Source: an uncultured Roseburia sp.
Lineage (GTDB): Bacteria > Bacillota > Clostridia > Lachnospirales > Lachnospiraceae
DNA length: 64,000 nucleotides
Assembly: GCA_900542495.1 (NCBI GenBank)
Contig: UQNW01000002.1
Span: forward strand, 62,001 to 126,000
Reading direction: 5' to 3'
The position numbers and the translations under genes are program-made. This document shows positions 16,768-26,403 of this stretch, piece after piece. Positions within the stretch are counted from its first letter, which is position 1. Every line of letters begins with the position of its first letter. Under the pieces are notes generated by a model. That model was given only the letters and a program-made list of their open reading frames with translations, did not search any database and was not told where the DNA came from.

Positions 16768-18357
16768 ATGATCAGAATCAGTCAGATCAAACTGCCAGTG
16801 GAACATAACGAAGCGCAGTTATATCAGAAAGTTGAAAAAAGTTTAAAAATAAAAAAGGAGCAGATCAACAAACTAGAGATCGTCAAAAAGTCCATTGATG
16901 CGCGCAAGAAGCCAGATTTGTCAATTGTCTACTCTGTGGACGTATGGGTTGACAATGAGGAAAAGGTTTTTAAACGCTCCGGAAATAAAAATGCTGTCTG
17001 TGTGAAGGAGAAGCATTATCATACACCTGTGCATGGAACAAGCCTATTAAACCACCGCCCGGTCATCATCGGGGCAGGTCCGGCAGGTTTATTCTGCGCC
17101 TATCTGCTTGCGAAGGAAGGCTACTGCCCGCTGGTGCTTGAGCGCGGCAAAAAGGTGGAGGAGAGAACCGGTGATGTTTTGGAGTTCTGGAAAACGGGCG
17201 TGTTAAACCCGGCATCCAATGTACAGTTTGGCGAGGGCGGCGCAGGAACGTTTTCGGACGGAAAATTAAATACACTGGTAAAAGACCCGATCGGACGCAG
17301 CCGGTTTGTCTTAGATACCTTTGTGACGTTTGGCGCGCCGGGTAAAATTACATATGAGAACAAGCCGCATATCGGAACCGATATTTTATCAAAAGTCATT
17401 GCAGACATGCGCGAGGAGATCATACGTCTTGGAGGGACATTTGCATTTGAAAGCTGTGTGACGGATATCCGTGTGGAACAGGGGAAGATAACGGCTGTTT
17501 TGATCAATGATGAGACATGGATTGAGACGGACATCTGTGTGCTCGCATTAGGTCACAGTGCCAGAGATACCTTTGAAATGCTGCATAAAACAGAGCTGTT
17601 TATGGAGCCAAAGGCGTTTGCAGTGGGTTTTCGTGTGGAACATCCGCAAAAGGATATTAACCGCAGCCAGTATGGAGAAAAATATGGTGAAATGCTTGAA
17701 GCGGCGCCTTATAAAGTGACAGCAAATCTTGCAAATGGCAGGGGAGTGTATTCGTTTTGCATGTGTCCGGGCGGTTACGTGGTGAATGCATCTTCGGAGG
17801 AAAAACGTCTCGCGGTAAATGGCATGAGTTATTCGGACCGTGGAAGCAGCAATGCAAACAGTGCGATCATTGTATCTGTGACACCGGATGATTTCGAGGG
17901 AACAGATGCACTTTCCGGTGTACATTTTCAGAGAAAACTGGAAGAAAAAGCATATGCACTCGGCAATGGAAAAATCCCACAACAGCTTTTTAGCGATTAT
18001 TGTGAAAATAAAAAAAGTTCATCCTATGGATCGTTTTCTTCAGAGACAAGGGGAGAGACGGCTTTTGCCAATTTAAGGGGGATGTTTACAGATGAGATCG
18101 AACAGTCCTTTATCGAAGGGATGCACGATTTTGCGAGACATATTCCGGAGTTTGACCGTAAGGATGCAATCCTGTCCGGTGTGGAGAGCCGGACATCTTC
18201 CCCGGTAAGAATCCGCAGGGATGAAACGTTTGAGGCAAATATCAAAGGCATTTATCCTTGTGGGGAAGGCGCCGGATATGCAGGAGGAATCACTTCGGCT
18301 GCCATGGACGGCATGAAAGTTGCGGAGACGATCATCCGCACTTATCAGTCGTTTTAA
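16768..18357 (+). CDS. Uncharacterised FAD-dependent dehydrogenase (COG2509 type)
   Basis: 529 residues. An N-terminal alpha/beta domain of about 100 residues precedes the FAD Rossmann fold (VIIGAGPAGLFCAYLLA at about 95-111, acidic end LVLERG). The block NVQFGEGGAGTFSDGKLNT is diagnostic for this group, and the C-terminus has YPCGEGAGYAGGITSAAMDGMK, the second FAD contact. The physiological substrate is unknown. It is frequently found next to DNA repair or flavoprotein genes in clostridia; here it precedes mutS by 37 bp, perhaps in the same transcript. The start ATG at 16768 has AGGAAAA upstream. Confidence 0.88.
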   Translation: MIRISQIKLPVEHNEAQLYQKVEKSLKIKKEQINKLEIVKKSIDARKKPDLSIVYSVDVWVDNEEKVFKRSGNKNAVCVKEKHYHTPVHGTSLLNHRPVIIGAGPAGLFCAYLLAKEGYCPLVLERGKKVEERTGDVLEFWKTGVLNPASNVQFGEGGAGTFSDGKLNTLVKDPIGRSRFVLDTFVTFGAPGKITYENKPHIGTDILSKVIADMREEIIRLGGTFAFESCVTDIRVEQGKITAVLINDETWIETDICVLALGHSARDTFEMLHKTELFMEPKAFAVGFRVEHPQKDINRSQYGEKYGEMLEAAPYKVTANLANGRGVYSFCMCPGGYVVNASSEEKRLAVNGMSYSDRGSSNANSAIIVSVTPDDFEGTDALSGVHFQRKLEEKAYALGNGKIPQQLFSDYCENKKSSSYGSFSSETRGETAFANLRGMFTDEIEQSFIEGMHDFARHIPEFDRKDAILSGVESRTSSPVRIRRDETFEANIKGIYPCGEGAGYAGGITSAAMDGMKVAETIIRTYQSF

Positions 18358-18394
18358 GAGCAGCTTTACAGATAAATGGAAGGAAGTAACATAA

Positions 18395-21037
18395 GTGGCA
18401 GAATTTACACCAATGATGCAGCATTATCTGCAGACAAAAGAAGAATATAAGGACTGTATTTTGTTTTACCGTCTCGGCGATTTTTATGAGATGTTTTTTG
18501 ATGATGCGGTGTTAGTGTCAAAAGAGTTAGAACTGACACTGACCGGAAAAAGCTGCGGTATGGAGGAACGCGCACCGATGTGCGGTATTCCGTATCATGC
18601 AGTGGAAGGGTATTTAAACCGTCTGGTAGCCAACGGTCATAAAGTGGCGATCTGTGAGCAGGTGGAAGATCCAAAGCTTGCAAAAGGAATTGTAAAAAGA
18701 GAAGTCATCCGTGTTGTCACACCGGGAACGAATATGGATATTCAGGCGCTTGATGAGTCCAAAAATAATTACATTATGTGTATTGTCTATCTGGCAGATA
18801 AATATGGAATTTCGCTCGCGGATGTATCGACCGGAGATTATTATGTGACAGAAGTGGATTCGGAGCGGAAACTGATCGATGAGATCAACAAATTTGCGCC
18901 TTCCGAGATCGTATGTAATGAAAGTTTTTATATGAGCGGCGTTGATCTCGATGATATGCGTCACCGCCTCGGCATTACGATTTACTCTCTGGATGCATGG
19001 TATTTCAGCGACGAGACGGCAGAGACGACGTTAAAGGGGCATTTTCATGTCAACAGTCTGGAAGGACTTGGGTTAAATGACTATGCTTACGGAACAATTG
19101 CGGCGGGAGCACTGTTAAAGTATCTGTATGAGACACAGAAAAACAATCTGGATCATATTTCTGCGATTCATCCGTATTCCACCGGAAAATTCATGATCAT
19201 TGACAGTTCCACAAGAAGAAACTTAGAGTTAGTGGAGACGATGCGTGAAAAGCAAAAAAGAGGTTCCCTGCTCTGGGTGTTAGATAAAACGAAAACAGCC
19301 ATGGGTGCAAGACTTTTACGTTCTTATGTGGAACAGCCGCTGATCGATAAGACGGAAATTGAAAAAAGACAGGATGCGATCGCGGACATTAACAAACACA
19401 TGATCACAAGAGAAGAACTCAGAGAGTATTTAAACCCGATTTATGATCTGGAGCGGCTTATCACCCGTGTGACCTATCTCTCTGCGAATCCAAGAGATCT
19501 AATCGCATTTAAAAATTCCATTGGCATGCTGCCGCCGATCAAATCATTGCTGGATGATTTTGACACGGAACTTTTAAAAGAAATTCAGGCGGATATGGAT
19601 GCGCTTGAAGAACTTTACAAGTTGATCGATGAGTCTATTATAGAGGAACCGCCGATCTCTGTACGTGAGGGCGGACTGATCAAAGACGGATACAACGAAA
19701 ATGTTGACACATACCGTCATGCCAAAACAGAGGGAAAAACATGGCTCGCTGAGTTAGAAGCAAAAGAGCGCGAGAAGACAGGCATTAAAAACCTGAAAAT
19801 TAAATTCAACAAGGTGTTTGGCTATTATTTAGAGGTAACTAATTCTTACAAAGACCTTGTTCCGGATTATTTTACAAGAAAACAGACACTTGCCAACGCT
19901 GAGCGTTACATCACACCGGAATTAAGGGAACTCGAAGATATGATCTTAGGCGCAGAGGATAAGCTGATCAATTTAGAGTATGATCTGTTCTGTGAGGTGC
20001 GTAATAAAATTGCAGCGGAAGTGGTGCGTATCCAGAAAACAGCAAAAGCAGTTGCCAAGCTGGATACTTTTGTGTCACTTGCGGTTGTGGCAGATCAGAA
20101 CAATTACTGTCGCCCGAAAATTAACGAAAACGGTGTGATTGACATTAAAGACGGCAGACATCCGGTTGTCGAAAAAATGATGAACAATGATATGTTTATC
20201 GCAAATGACACTTATCTGGATAATGGAAACAACCGTATTTCCATTATCACAGGACCAAACATGGCGGGAAAGTCTACCTACATGCGACAGACGGCGATCA
20301 TTGTCTTAATGGCGCAGATTGGAAGCTTTGTTCCGGCGTCCTCGGCGAAAATCGGAATCGTTGACCGTATTTTTACAAGGGTTGGTGCGTCGGATGATCT
20401 TGCGAGCGGACAGAGTACGTTTATGGTGGAAATGAATGAGGTTGCCAATATCCTTCGCAATGCTACGAGCAATTCTCTTCTTGTGTTAGATGAGATCGGA
20501 CGCGGTACCAGTACATTTGACGGTCTTAGTATCGCCTGGGCGGTTGTGGAGCATATCAGCAATCCAAAGCTGCTTGGGGCAAAAACACTGTTTGCAACTC
20601 ATTATCACGAGCTGACCGAGTTAGAGGGAAAGCTTCACAATGTAAACAACTATTGTATCGCGGTAAAGGAAAAAGGAGACGATATCGTATTCTTACGAAA
20701 AATTGTCCGCGGAGGCGCTGACAAGAGTTATGGTATTCAGGTTGCAAAACTTGCAGGCGTGCCGGATTCTGTCATTGAGCGTGCAAAACAGATCGTGGAA
20801 GAATTAAGTGCTAACGATATTACGGCAGTCACAAAGAATCTTTCCGTTGAGACCGGAGCGAAAAAGAAAAAAGAAAAACTTGATGAAGTCGATCTTGCGC
20901 AGATGTCCTTATTTGACACAGTAAAAGATGATGATATTATTGAAGAATTAAAAAATGTCGATCTTGGCAATATGACGCCGATCGACGCTTTGAATAAATT
21001 ATATGAATTACAGAATAAAATCAAAAACCGCTGGTAA
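18395..21037 (+). CDS. mutS: DNA mismatch repair protein MutS
   Basis: 880 residues, full length. The mismatch-contact motif YRLGDFYEMFF (with the Phe and Glu that insert at the mismatch) is near residues 26-36, and the C-terminal ABC ATPase has GPNMAGKST (about 620-628) and the Walker B LDEIGRGTSTFDG. The ATP-dependent clamp recognises base mismatches and recruits MutL. It starts at a GTG (18395) with AAGGAAG upstream. mutL and miaA follow, giving the classic mutS-mutL-miaA order. The C-terminal tail after residue 800 is acidic and contains QMSLF, matching the beta-clamp-binding consensus QxxLF. Confidence 0.97.
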   Translation: MAEFTPMMQHYLQTKEEYKDCILFYRLGDFYEMFFDDAVLVSKELELTLTGKSCGMEERAPMCGIPYHAVEGYLNRLVANGHKVAICEQVEDPKLAKGIVKREVIRVVTPGTNMDIQALDESKNNYIMCIVYLADKYGISLADVSTGDYYVTEVDSERKLIDEINKFAPSEIVCNESFYMSGVDLDDMRHRLGITIYSLDAWYFSDETAETTLKGHFHVNSLEGLGLNDYAYGTIAAGALLKYLYETQKNNLDHISAIHPYSTGKFMIIDSSTRRNLELVETMREKQKRGSLLWVLDKTKTAMGARLLRSYVEQPLIDKTEIEKRQDAIADINKHMITREELREYLNPIYDLERLITRVTYLSANPRDLIAFKNSIGMLPPIKSLLDDFDTELLKEIQADMDALEELYKLIDESIIEEPPISVREGGLIKDGYNENVDTYRHAKTEGKTWLAELEAKEREKTGIKNLKIKFNKVFGYYLEVTNSYKDLVPDYFTRKQTLANAERYITPELRELEDMILGAEDKLINLEYDLFCEVRNKIAAEVVRIQKTAKAVAKLDTFVSLAVVADQNNYCRPKINENGVIDIKDGRHPVVEKMMNNDMFIANDTYLDNGNNRISIITGPNMAGKSTYMRQTAIIVLMAQIGSFVPASSAKIGIVDRIFTRVGASDDLASGQSTFMVEMNEVANILRNATSNSLLVLDEIGRGTSTFDGLSIAWAVVEHISNPKLLGAKTLFATHYHELTELEGKLHNVNNYCIAVKEKGDDIVFLRKIVRGGADKSYGIQVAKLAGVPDSVIERAKQIVEELSANDITAVTKNLSVETGAKKKKEKLDEVDLAQMSLFDTVKDDDIIEELKNVDLGNMTPIDALNKLYELQNKIKNRW

Positions 21038-21110
21038 GGTTCATTTTTTAGAATTATAAAAGGAAGAATCCTTACGGTTTTTGATTTGAATGGAAAGGAA
21101 GTGCTACAGA

Positions 21111-23024
21111 ATGCCGGAAATCATGTTACTGAATCAGGAGACCATAGATAAAATTGCCGCAGGAGAAGTGGTAGAACGCCCTTCCTCTGTTGTGAAAGAG
21201 CTTGTGGAAAATGCGATTGATGCAAAGGCAACCGCAGTCACGGTGGAGATCAAAGAGGGTGGCATTTCCTTTATCAGGATCACAGACAATGGCTGTGGCA
21301 TTGAAAAAAAGCAGGTTCCAATTGCTTTTTTACGACATTCAACCAGCAAGATCCGCAGTGTGGAAGATCTGCTCAGTATTCATTCCCTTGGTTTCCGTGG
21401 CGAGGCTTTGTCAAGTATTGCTGCGGTTTCACAGGTGGAACTGATCACAAAGACTTATGATGAACTGACCGGAACGAGATATGTGATCGAAGGATCCAAA
21501 GAGGTGGAAAATGAGGAGATTGGAGCACCGGAAGGGACTACATTTATCGTAAGAAACCTTTTTTACAATGTTCCTGCCAGAAGAAAATTTTTAAAAACAG
21601 CGCAGACTGAGGCGGGCTATATCAGCGATCTAATGGAACGCATGGCATTATCCCACCCGGATGTCTCCTTTAAGTTTATTAATAATGGGCAGACAAAGCT
21701 TCATACATCCGGTAACGGAAATGAGAAAGACCTGATTTATCATATCTATGGACGTGACATTACATCAGCGGTGCTTAAAGTGGAACATGAGACGGAATTA
21801 TTCAAGCTCCGGGGCTTTATCGGAAAACCGATCATTTCCAGAGGAAACCGCAATTATGAAAATTATTTTATCAACGGACGTTATATCAAAAGTGCTCTGA
21901 TTGCTAAATCCATTGAGGAAGCCTATAAAGGTTTTATGATGCAGCACCAGTATCCGTTCTGTGTGCTTTATTTTGAAATGAACTCGGGTCTTTTGGATGT
22001 GAACGTACATCCGACGAAAATGGAACTGCGTTTCAGCCAGAATGAGGAGATTTACCGCTCTTTATTTGAGATTATCCGGAATACAATCTCTCATCGGGAT
22101 TTTATCCCGGAAGTTCCGGTGCAGGAGGAGAAAAAAGAGACTATCCCTTCGGTTCCAAAGCATACGCCGGAACCATTTGAAATCAAACGCCGGAATCAGG
22201 AAGCCTTCTTTGAAAAAATGAAGCAGACGAACGCAAGTCCGCTGACAGTGCAGGAGGAGAACCTGTTTGCAAAGCCTGTGACTGAATCTGATACAGAAAA
22301 AGTTACAGACAATTTAACGGAATCTGATATGGGGATTGTTTTAGATACGAAGGAAGTTTCGCATACAAAATCCTCCGACGCAGCAATTGTCTATGAACAG
22401 CAGAATTTAGAGCAGCTTGATTCCCACTTCCTTACAAAGGATGCAAGGAAAAAACATAAAATCATCGGACAATTATTTGATACTTACTGGCTAATCGAAT
22501 ACGAGGATAAGTTATTCATTATCGACCAGCACGCCGCACATGAGAAAGTGTTATATGAGCGCACCATGAAAAGGATTTCCGATAAAAACTTTTCTTCCCA
22601 GACGATCAGTCCACCTATCATCCTGACATTAAGCAATGATGAAGTACAGGCGTTAGAGACTTACGCAGAGCAGCTTACCACATTCGGATATGAAATAGAG
22701 CCTTTTGGCGGAAAAGAATATGCAATTACAGCAATTCCGGCAGATTTTACAGATATTGACATGAAAACAATGTTTATCGAAATGCTTGATGATTTTGCCA
22801 ATATTTCAGGGAGAGATGCACCGAATCTGATCATGGAAAAAGCAGCGTCCATGTCCTGCAAGGCGGCAGTCAAAGGAAACAATCATCTTTCCAGACCGGA
22901 GATTGAAGCGTTGATTGATGAACTCTTAGAGCTGGATAATCCTTACAACTGCCCGCATGGAAGACCAACGATCATTTCCATGACAAAATATGAAATCGAA
23001 AAGAAATTCAGGAGAATCGTATAA
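21111..23024 (+). CDS. mutL: DNA mismatch repair endonuclease MutL
   Basis: 637 residues. The GHKL ATPase head has IAAGEVVERP and the DNGCGI and GFRGEALSSI boxes. The C-terminal domain carries the metal-binding endonuclease motif DQHAAHEKVLYE near residue 472, plus SCKAAVK and CPHGRPT, so this is the nicking form found in organisms lacking MutH. I start at the ATG at 21111 (AAGGAAG upstream; the protein then begins as family members do), not the in-frame ATG at 21090. The linker (about 330-440) is variable and acidic. It lies 73 bp after mutS. Confidence 0.96.
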   Translation: MPEIMLLNQETIDKIAAGEVVERPSSVVKELVENAIDAKATAVTVEIKEGGISFIRITDNGCGIEKKQVPIAFLRHSTSKIRSVEDLLSIHSLGFRGEALSSIAAVSQVELITKTYDELTGTRYVIEGSKEVENEEIGAPEGTTFIVRNLFYNVPARRKFLKTAQTEAGYISDLMERMALSHPDVSFKFINNGQTKLHTSGNGNEKDLIYHIYGRDITSAVLKVEHETELFKLRGFIGKPIISRGNRNYENYFINGRYIKSALIAKSIEEAYKGFMMQHQYPFCVLYFEMNSGLLDVNVHPTKMELRFSQNEEIYRSLFEIIRNTISHRDFIPEVPVQEEKKETIPSVPKHTPEPFEIKRRNQEAFFEKMKQTNASPLTVQEENLFAKPVTESDTEKVTDNLTESDMGIVLDTKEVSHTKSSDAAIVYEQQNLEQLDSHFLTKDARKKHKIIGQLFDTYWLIEYEDKLFIIDQHAAHEKVLYERTMKRISDKNFSSQTISPPIILTLSNDEVQALETYAEQLTTFGYEIEPFGGKEYAITAIPADFTDIDMKTMFIEMLDDFANISGRDAPNLIMEKAASMSCKAAVKGNNHLSRPEIEALIDELLELDNPYNCPHGRPTIISMTKYEIEKKFRRIV

Positions 23025-23029
23025 AAACT

Positions 23030-23983
23030 ATGACAGAGAAACGACCGATGGTCATATTGACCGGACCGACAGCAGTTGGAAAAACAGCCTTATCGATTGA
23101 ACTGGCAAAAAAAATCAATGGTTCCATTATCTCCGCAGATTCCATGCAGGTATACCGCCATATGGATATCGGTTCTGCAAAAGTAATGCCGGAGGAAATG
23201 GACGGTGTCAGACATTATCTGATCGATGAATTTGATCCGGATGAAGAATTTCATGTTGTAAAATTTGTGGAGCGTGCCAAAGAGCATTTAGAAGAAATCT
23301 ACGCGGAAGGAAAAATCCCGATCATTGCCGGGGGCACCGGCTTTTACATTCAGGCGCTTCTTTATAATATTGATTTTACCGAGCAGGAGTGTGACGAGGC
23401 ATACCGCACCAGCTTAGAGCAGCTTGCCACGGAAAAAGGCGCCGGATATTTACACGATATGTTACGAGAAGTCGATCCGGCTTCAGCCGATGCCATTCAC
23501 GCAAACAATATCAAACGTGTGATCCGTGCACTCGAATTTTATCATCTGTCCGGGAAACGCATTTCAGAACATAACGAAAAAGAACGGGAGAAAAAATCTC
23601 CTTATAACTTTGCATACTTTGTCCTGACCGATGACAGGGCACATCTGTACCAGAACATTGACAAAAGGGTAGATCTTATGATAGAACAGGGACTTGTGGG
23701 TGAAGTACAAAAATTAAAAGATATGGGCTTTCACCGTGATATGGTTTCCATGCAGGGACTTGGTTACAAAGAAATCTTAGATTATCTGGATGGAAAAACA
23801 ACCTTAGAGGAAGCCGTCTACATCATCAAACGTGAAACCAGACATTTTGCCAAACGCCAGCTTACCTGGTTCCGCCGGGAACGCGACGTGATCTGGTTTG
23901 ATAAACAGACCTACAACTATCAAGATGAAAAAATTCTAAACGATATGATAGATATATTAAAAGAAAAAACTATCATAACCTAA
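23030..23983 (+). CDS. miaA: tRNA dimethylallyltransferase
   Basis: 317 residues, normal. MiaA transfers dimethylallyl from DMAPP to N6 of A37 in tRNAs reading UNN codons. The P-loop LTGPTAVGKT is at about 9-18, followed by SADSMQVYRHMDIGSAK, the catalytic and substrate-binding block, and GGTGFYIQALLY near 98-109. The C-terminus has the FAKRQLTWFRR tRNA-contact segment. It begins 5 bp after the mutL stop. Downstream there is no hfq, often found here in other Firmicutes; instead there is a 290-bp gap holding a palindromic element. Confidence 0.96.
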   Translation: MTEKRPMVILTGPTAVGKTALSIELAKKINGSIISADSMQVYRHMDIGSAKVMPEEMDGVRHYLIDEFDPDEEFHVVKFVERAKEHLEEIYAEGKIPIIAGGTGFYIQALLYNIDFTEQECDEAYRTSLEQLATEKGAGYLHDMLREVDPASADAIHANNIKRVIRALEFYHLSGKRISEHNEKEREKKSPYNFAYFVLTDDRAHLYQNIDKRVDLMIEQGLVGEVQKLKDMGFHRDMVSMQGLGYKEILDYLDGKTTLEEAVYIIKRETRHFAKRQLTWFRRERDVIWFDKQTYNYQDEKILNDMIDILKEKTIIT

Positions 23984-23995
23984 ATTGAAAAAGAT

Positions 23996-24234
23996 AATTG
24001 CGAAACTCACAAAAATGTAAATTGAATTATGAAGAATTGACAAAAGATTGAGAAGACACTGGGGAACCGCCGGTCCTTAGAAGTCAGATTCTGTATTTCA
24101 TTCTGATTTATCAGAAATGAAATGCAGGATATGAGTTCTTAGTACCGCTGCGAGCGACACGTAGCGAGAGCGTGTCTTCGAAAATTTTGTTAATTCTTCA
24201 TAATCTTCGTAATTTAAAGCTGAGTTTCGTAATT
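23996..24234. repeat. 239-bp multi-stem palindromic element after miaA
   Basis: Nested inverted repeats close on each other: AATTgCGAAACTCA (23996-24009) with TGAGTTTCGtAATT (24221-24234); ATTATGAAGAATT (24026-24038) with its exact complement (24192-24204); GAAGACAC (24052-24059) with GTGTCTTC (24172-24179); and CTGTATTTCATTCTGA (24091-24106) with 24111-24127. A side hairpin GACACG/CGTGTC lies at 24156-24176. No ORF of note. It could be a MITE-like repeat or a structured RNA; it ends 41 bp before the next gene. Confidence 0.7.
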
Positions 24235-24275
24235 AACTGCAAACTGACGAATAAAGAGAGGATTAACAAACAGTC

Positions 24276-25574
24276 ATGAACCAGTTTTTAGAAGAACAAT
24301 ACCAGAAACTCGGAATTTCCCGGGAAGTATATGAATTTGGAGAAAAAATCGAGGAGTCTTTAAAAGAGCGTTTCACAGAGATTGACGCAAGAGCAGAGTA
24401 CAACCAGATGAAGGTTGTAAAAGCAATGCAGGATAACCGCGTCAGTGCAGAATGTTTTAATATGAGCTCCGGATATGGATACAATGATTTAGGAAGAGAT
24501 ACCTTGGAAAAAGTGTATGCCTCCTGCTTCAAGGGAGAAGATGCCCTTGTCAGACCACAGATCACCTGTGGAACACATGCACTGGCCTTGGCGTTAATGT
24601 CGAATTTAAGACCGGGGGATGAACTTTTGTCTCCGGTAGGAAAACCATATGATACCTTAGAGGAAGTAATCGGAATCCGGTCTTCCAAGGGATCGCTGGC
24701 GGAATATGGCGTTACTTACAGTCAGGTCGATTTACTTCCGGACGGAAGCTTTGATTTTGACAATATCAGAAAGGCAATCAATGAACGCACAAAACTTGTA
24801 ACAATCCAGCGTTCCAAAGGCTATGCCACAAGACCTACATTATCAGTCGCAAGAATCGGTGAACTCATTTCGTTCATCAAGGATATCAAGCCGGATGTGA
24901 TCTGTATGGTTGACAACTGCTATGGTGAATTTGTCGAGGAAAAAGAGCCTTTGGAAGTCGGAGCAGATATGATTGTTGGCTCTCTGATCAAAAATCCGGG
25001 CGGCGGTTTGGCACCGATCGGCGGCTATATCGTCGGGAAAAAAGAGTGTGTGGAAAATGCCGCATATCGTCTGACATCCCCGGGGCTTGGTAAGGAAGTT
25101 GGTGCCTCTCTCGGCGTGATCCAGTCCTTCTATCAGGGATTTTTCATGGCGCCGACCGTTGTAAGCGGCGCGTTAAAAGGTGCTATTTTTGCTGCAAATA
25201 TATATGAAAAATTAAGATTTTCCGTAATCCCGAATGGAACCGAGAGCAGACATGACATCATTCAGGCAGTGACCTTCAACAATCCGGATGCGATGATCGC
25301 ATTCTGCGAGGGAATCCAGGCGGCAGCTCCGGTAGACAGCTATGTGACCCCAGAACCGTGGGCAATGCCGGGGTATGACAGTGATGTCATCATGGCTGCC
25401 GGCGCTTTTGTGCAGGGTTCCTCCATTGAGTTAAGTGCAGACGGACCGATCAAACCGCCATATGCAGTTTATTTTCAGGGCGGACTGACCTGGTATCACG
25501 CAAAATTAGGAATTTTGATGTCTTTACAAAAACTTAAGGAACGGAATCTTGTTAATACAGACTTGTTATGCTAA
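24276..25574 (+). CDS. PLP-dependent methionine gamma-lyase-family / aluminium-resistance protein (COG4100)
   Basis: 432 residues, normal for this group. It belongs to fold-type I PLP enzymes related to cystathionine/methionine lyases. The probable Schiff-base lysine is Lys239 in GSLIKNPGGGLAP, with CMVDNCYGEF (PLP-ring contact Asp) upstream at about 209-218. RPQITCGTHALALAL near 88-102 is the phosphate-binding region. Proteins of this type sit next to miaA or hfq in many Firmicutes. Reports of aluminium resistance gave the name, but the reaction is not established. GAGAGGA precedes the ATG. A perfect start context and intact motifs suggest an active enzyme. Confidence 0.88.
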   Translation: MNQFLEEQYQKLGISREVYEFGEKIEESLKERFTEIDARAEYNQMKVVKAMQDNRVSAECFNMSSGYGYNDLGRDTLEKVYASCFKGEDALVRPQITCGTHALALALMSNLRPGDELLSPVGKPYDTLEEVIGIRSSKGSLAEYGVTYSQVDLLPDGSFDFDNIRKAINERTKLVTIQRSKGYATRPTLSVARIGELISFIKDIKPDVICMVDNCYGEFVEEKEPLEVGADMIVGSLIKNPGGGLAPIGGYIVGKKECVENAAYRLTSPGLGKEVGASLGVIQSFYQGFFMAPTVVSGALKGAIFAANIYEKLRFSVIPNGTESRHDIIQAVTFNNPDAMIAFCEGIQAAAPVDSYVTPEPWAMPGYDSDVIMAAGAFVQGSSIELSADGPIKPPYAVYFQGGLTWYHAKLGILMSLQKLKERNLVNTDLLC

Positions 25575-25635
25575 AATGAAAAAAGAGTTTTTTGAGTTGA
25601 CATAAAAGCACTTTCAGGGAGAGTGAAAGGAATTT

Positions 25636-26328
25636 ATGAATCACTCATTACCAACAAAAGAATTACCGGAATCCGAGAGACCTTATGAAAAGTTCTGGAA
25701 ATATGGCGCAGCCGCATTAAGTGATGCAGAACTTTTGGCAATCGTGATCAAGTCTGGAAACAGCAGAATGACAGCCGTGGATGTCGCCAGAAGTTTTCTG
25801 GCACAGAAGGACAGAAATCTCATGAATCTCTACGAACTATCGTATGATGAGATGAAGAAGATCCGCGGAATCGGAGATGTGATCGCCATGCAGTTAAAAT
25901 GCATTGCAGAGCTTTCCACGAGAATTTCCAATACAAGGCATTTTGAGGGAATCCAGATGAAAAGCGCAGCGACGGTTGCCGAGTATTATATGGAGCAACT
26001 GCGGCATGAACAGCAGGAAAAGCTGATCGTCTGTATGTTTGACAGCAAATGCAAATGGCTTGGAGATGCGGTTGTTACGACCGGAAGCGTCAGTTCTTCC
26101 ATTGTTCCGCCACGCGAGATTTTTATCTGTGCTCTGGAGAAAAAGGCGGTACACATCGTAATGGTGCACAATCATCCGAGTGGCAGGGCAGTTCCTTCTG
26201 GGGAAGATGATGTTGTGACAGCAAGGATAGCGGAAGCTGGAAAGCTGTTAGGTGTTGCATTGTCGGATCATATTATCATCGGAGACCGTACTTATTTTAG
26301 TTACCGGGAAGCCGGTTATCTGACATGA
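25636..26328 (+). CDS. radC: RadC/JAB-domain protein
   Basis: 230 residues, normal. It has an N-terminal helix-hairpin-helix region (YDEMKKIRGIGDVIAMQLK, about 73-91) and a C-terminal JAB metalloprotease-like domain with the zinc motif HNHPSG followed by Asp at the right spacing (HNHPSGRAVPSGEDD, about 179-193). Despite the historical name, the role in DNA repair is doubtful; in several Firmicutes it lies directly upstream of mreB, as here (75 bp). GAAAGGA is upstream of the ATG. Confidence 0.93.
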   Translation: MNHSLPTKELPESERPYEKFWKYGAAALSDAELLAIVIKSGNSRMTAVDVARSFLAQKDRNLMNLYELSYDEMKKIRGIGDVIAMQLKCIAELSTRISNTRHFEGIQMKSAATVAEYYMEQLRHEQQEKLIVCMFDSKCKWLGDAVVTTGSVSSSIVPPREIFICALEKKAVHIVMVHNHPSGRAVPSGEDDVVTARIAEAGKLLGVALSDHIIIGDRTYFSYREAGYLT

Positions 26329-26403
26329 TCGTGGTGTCTGTCACAGAAAACAGATTTTCACGGGATTATCTGATTATGGAAAAACAATACAAGGGAGAAG
26401 AAA

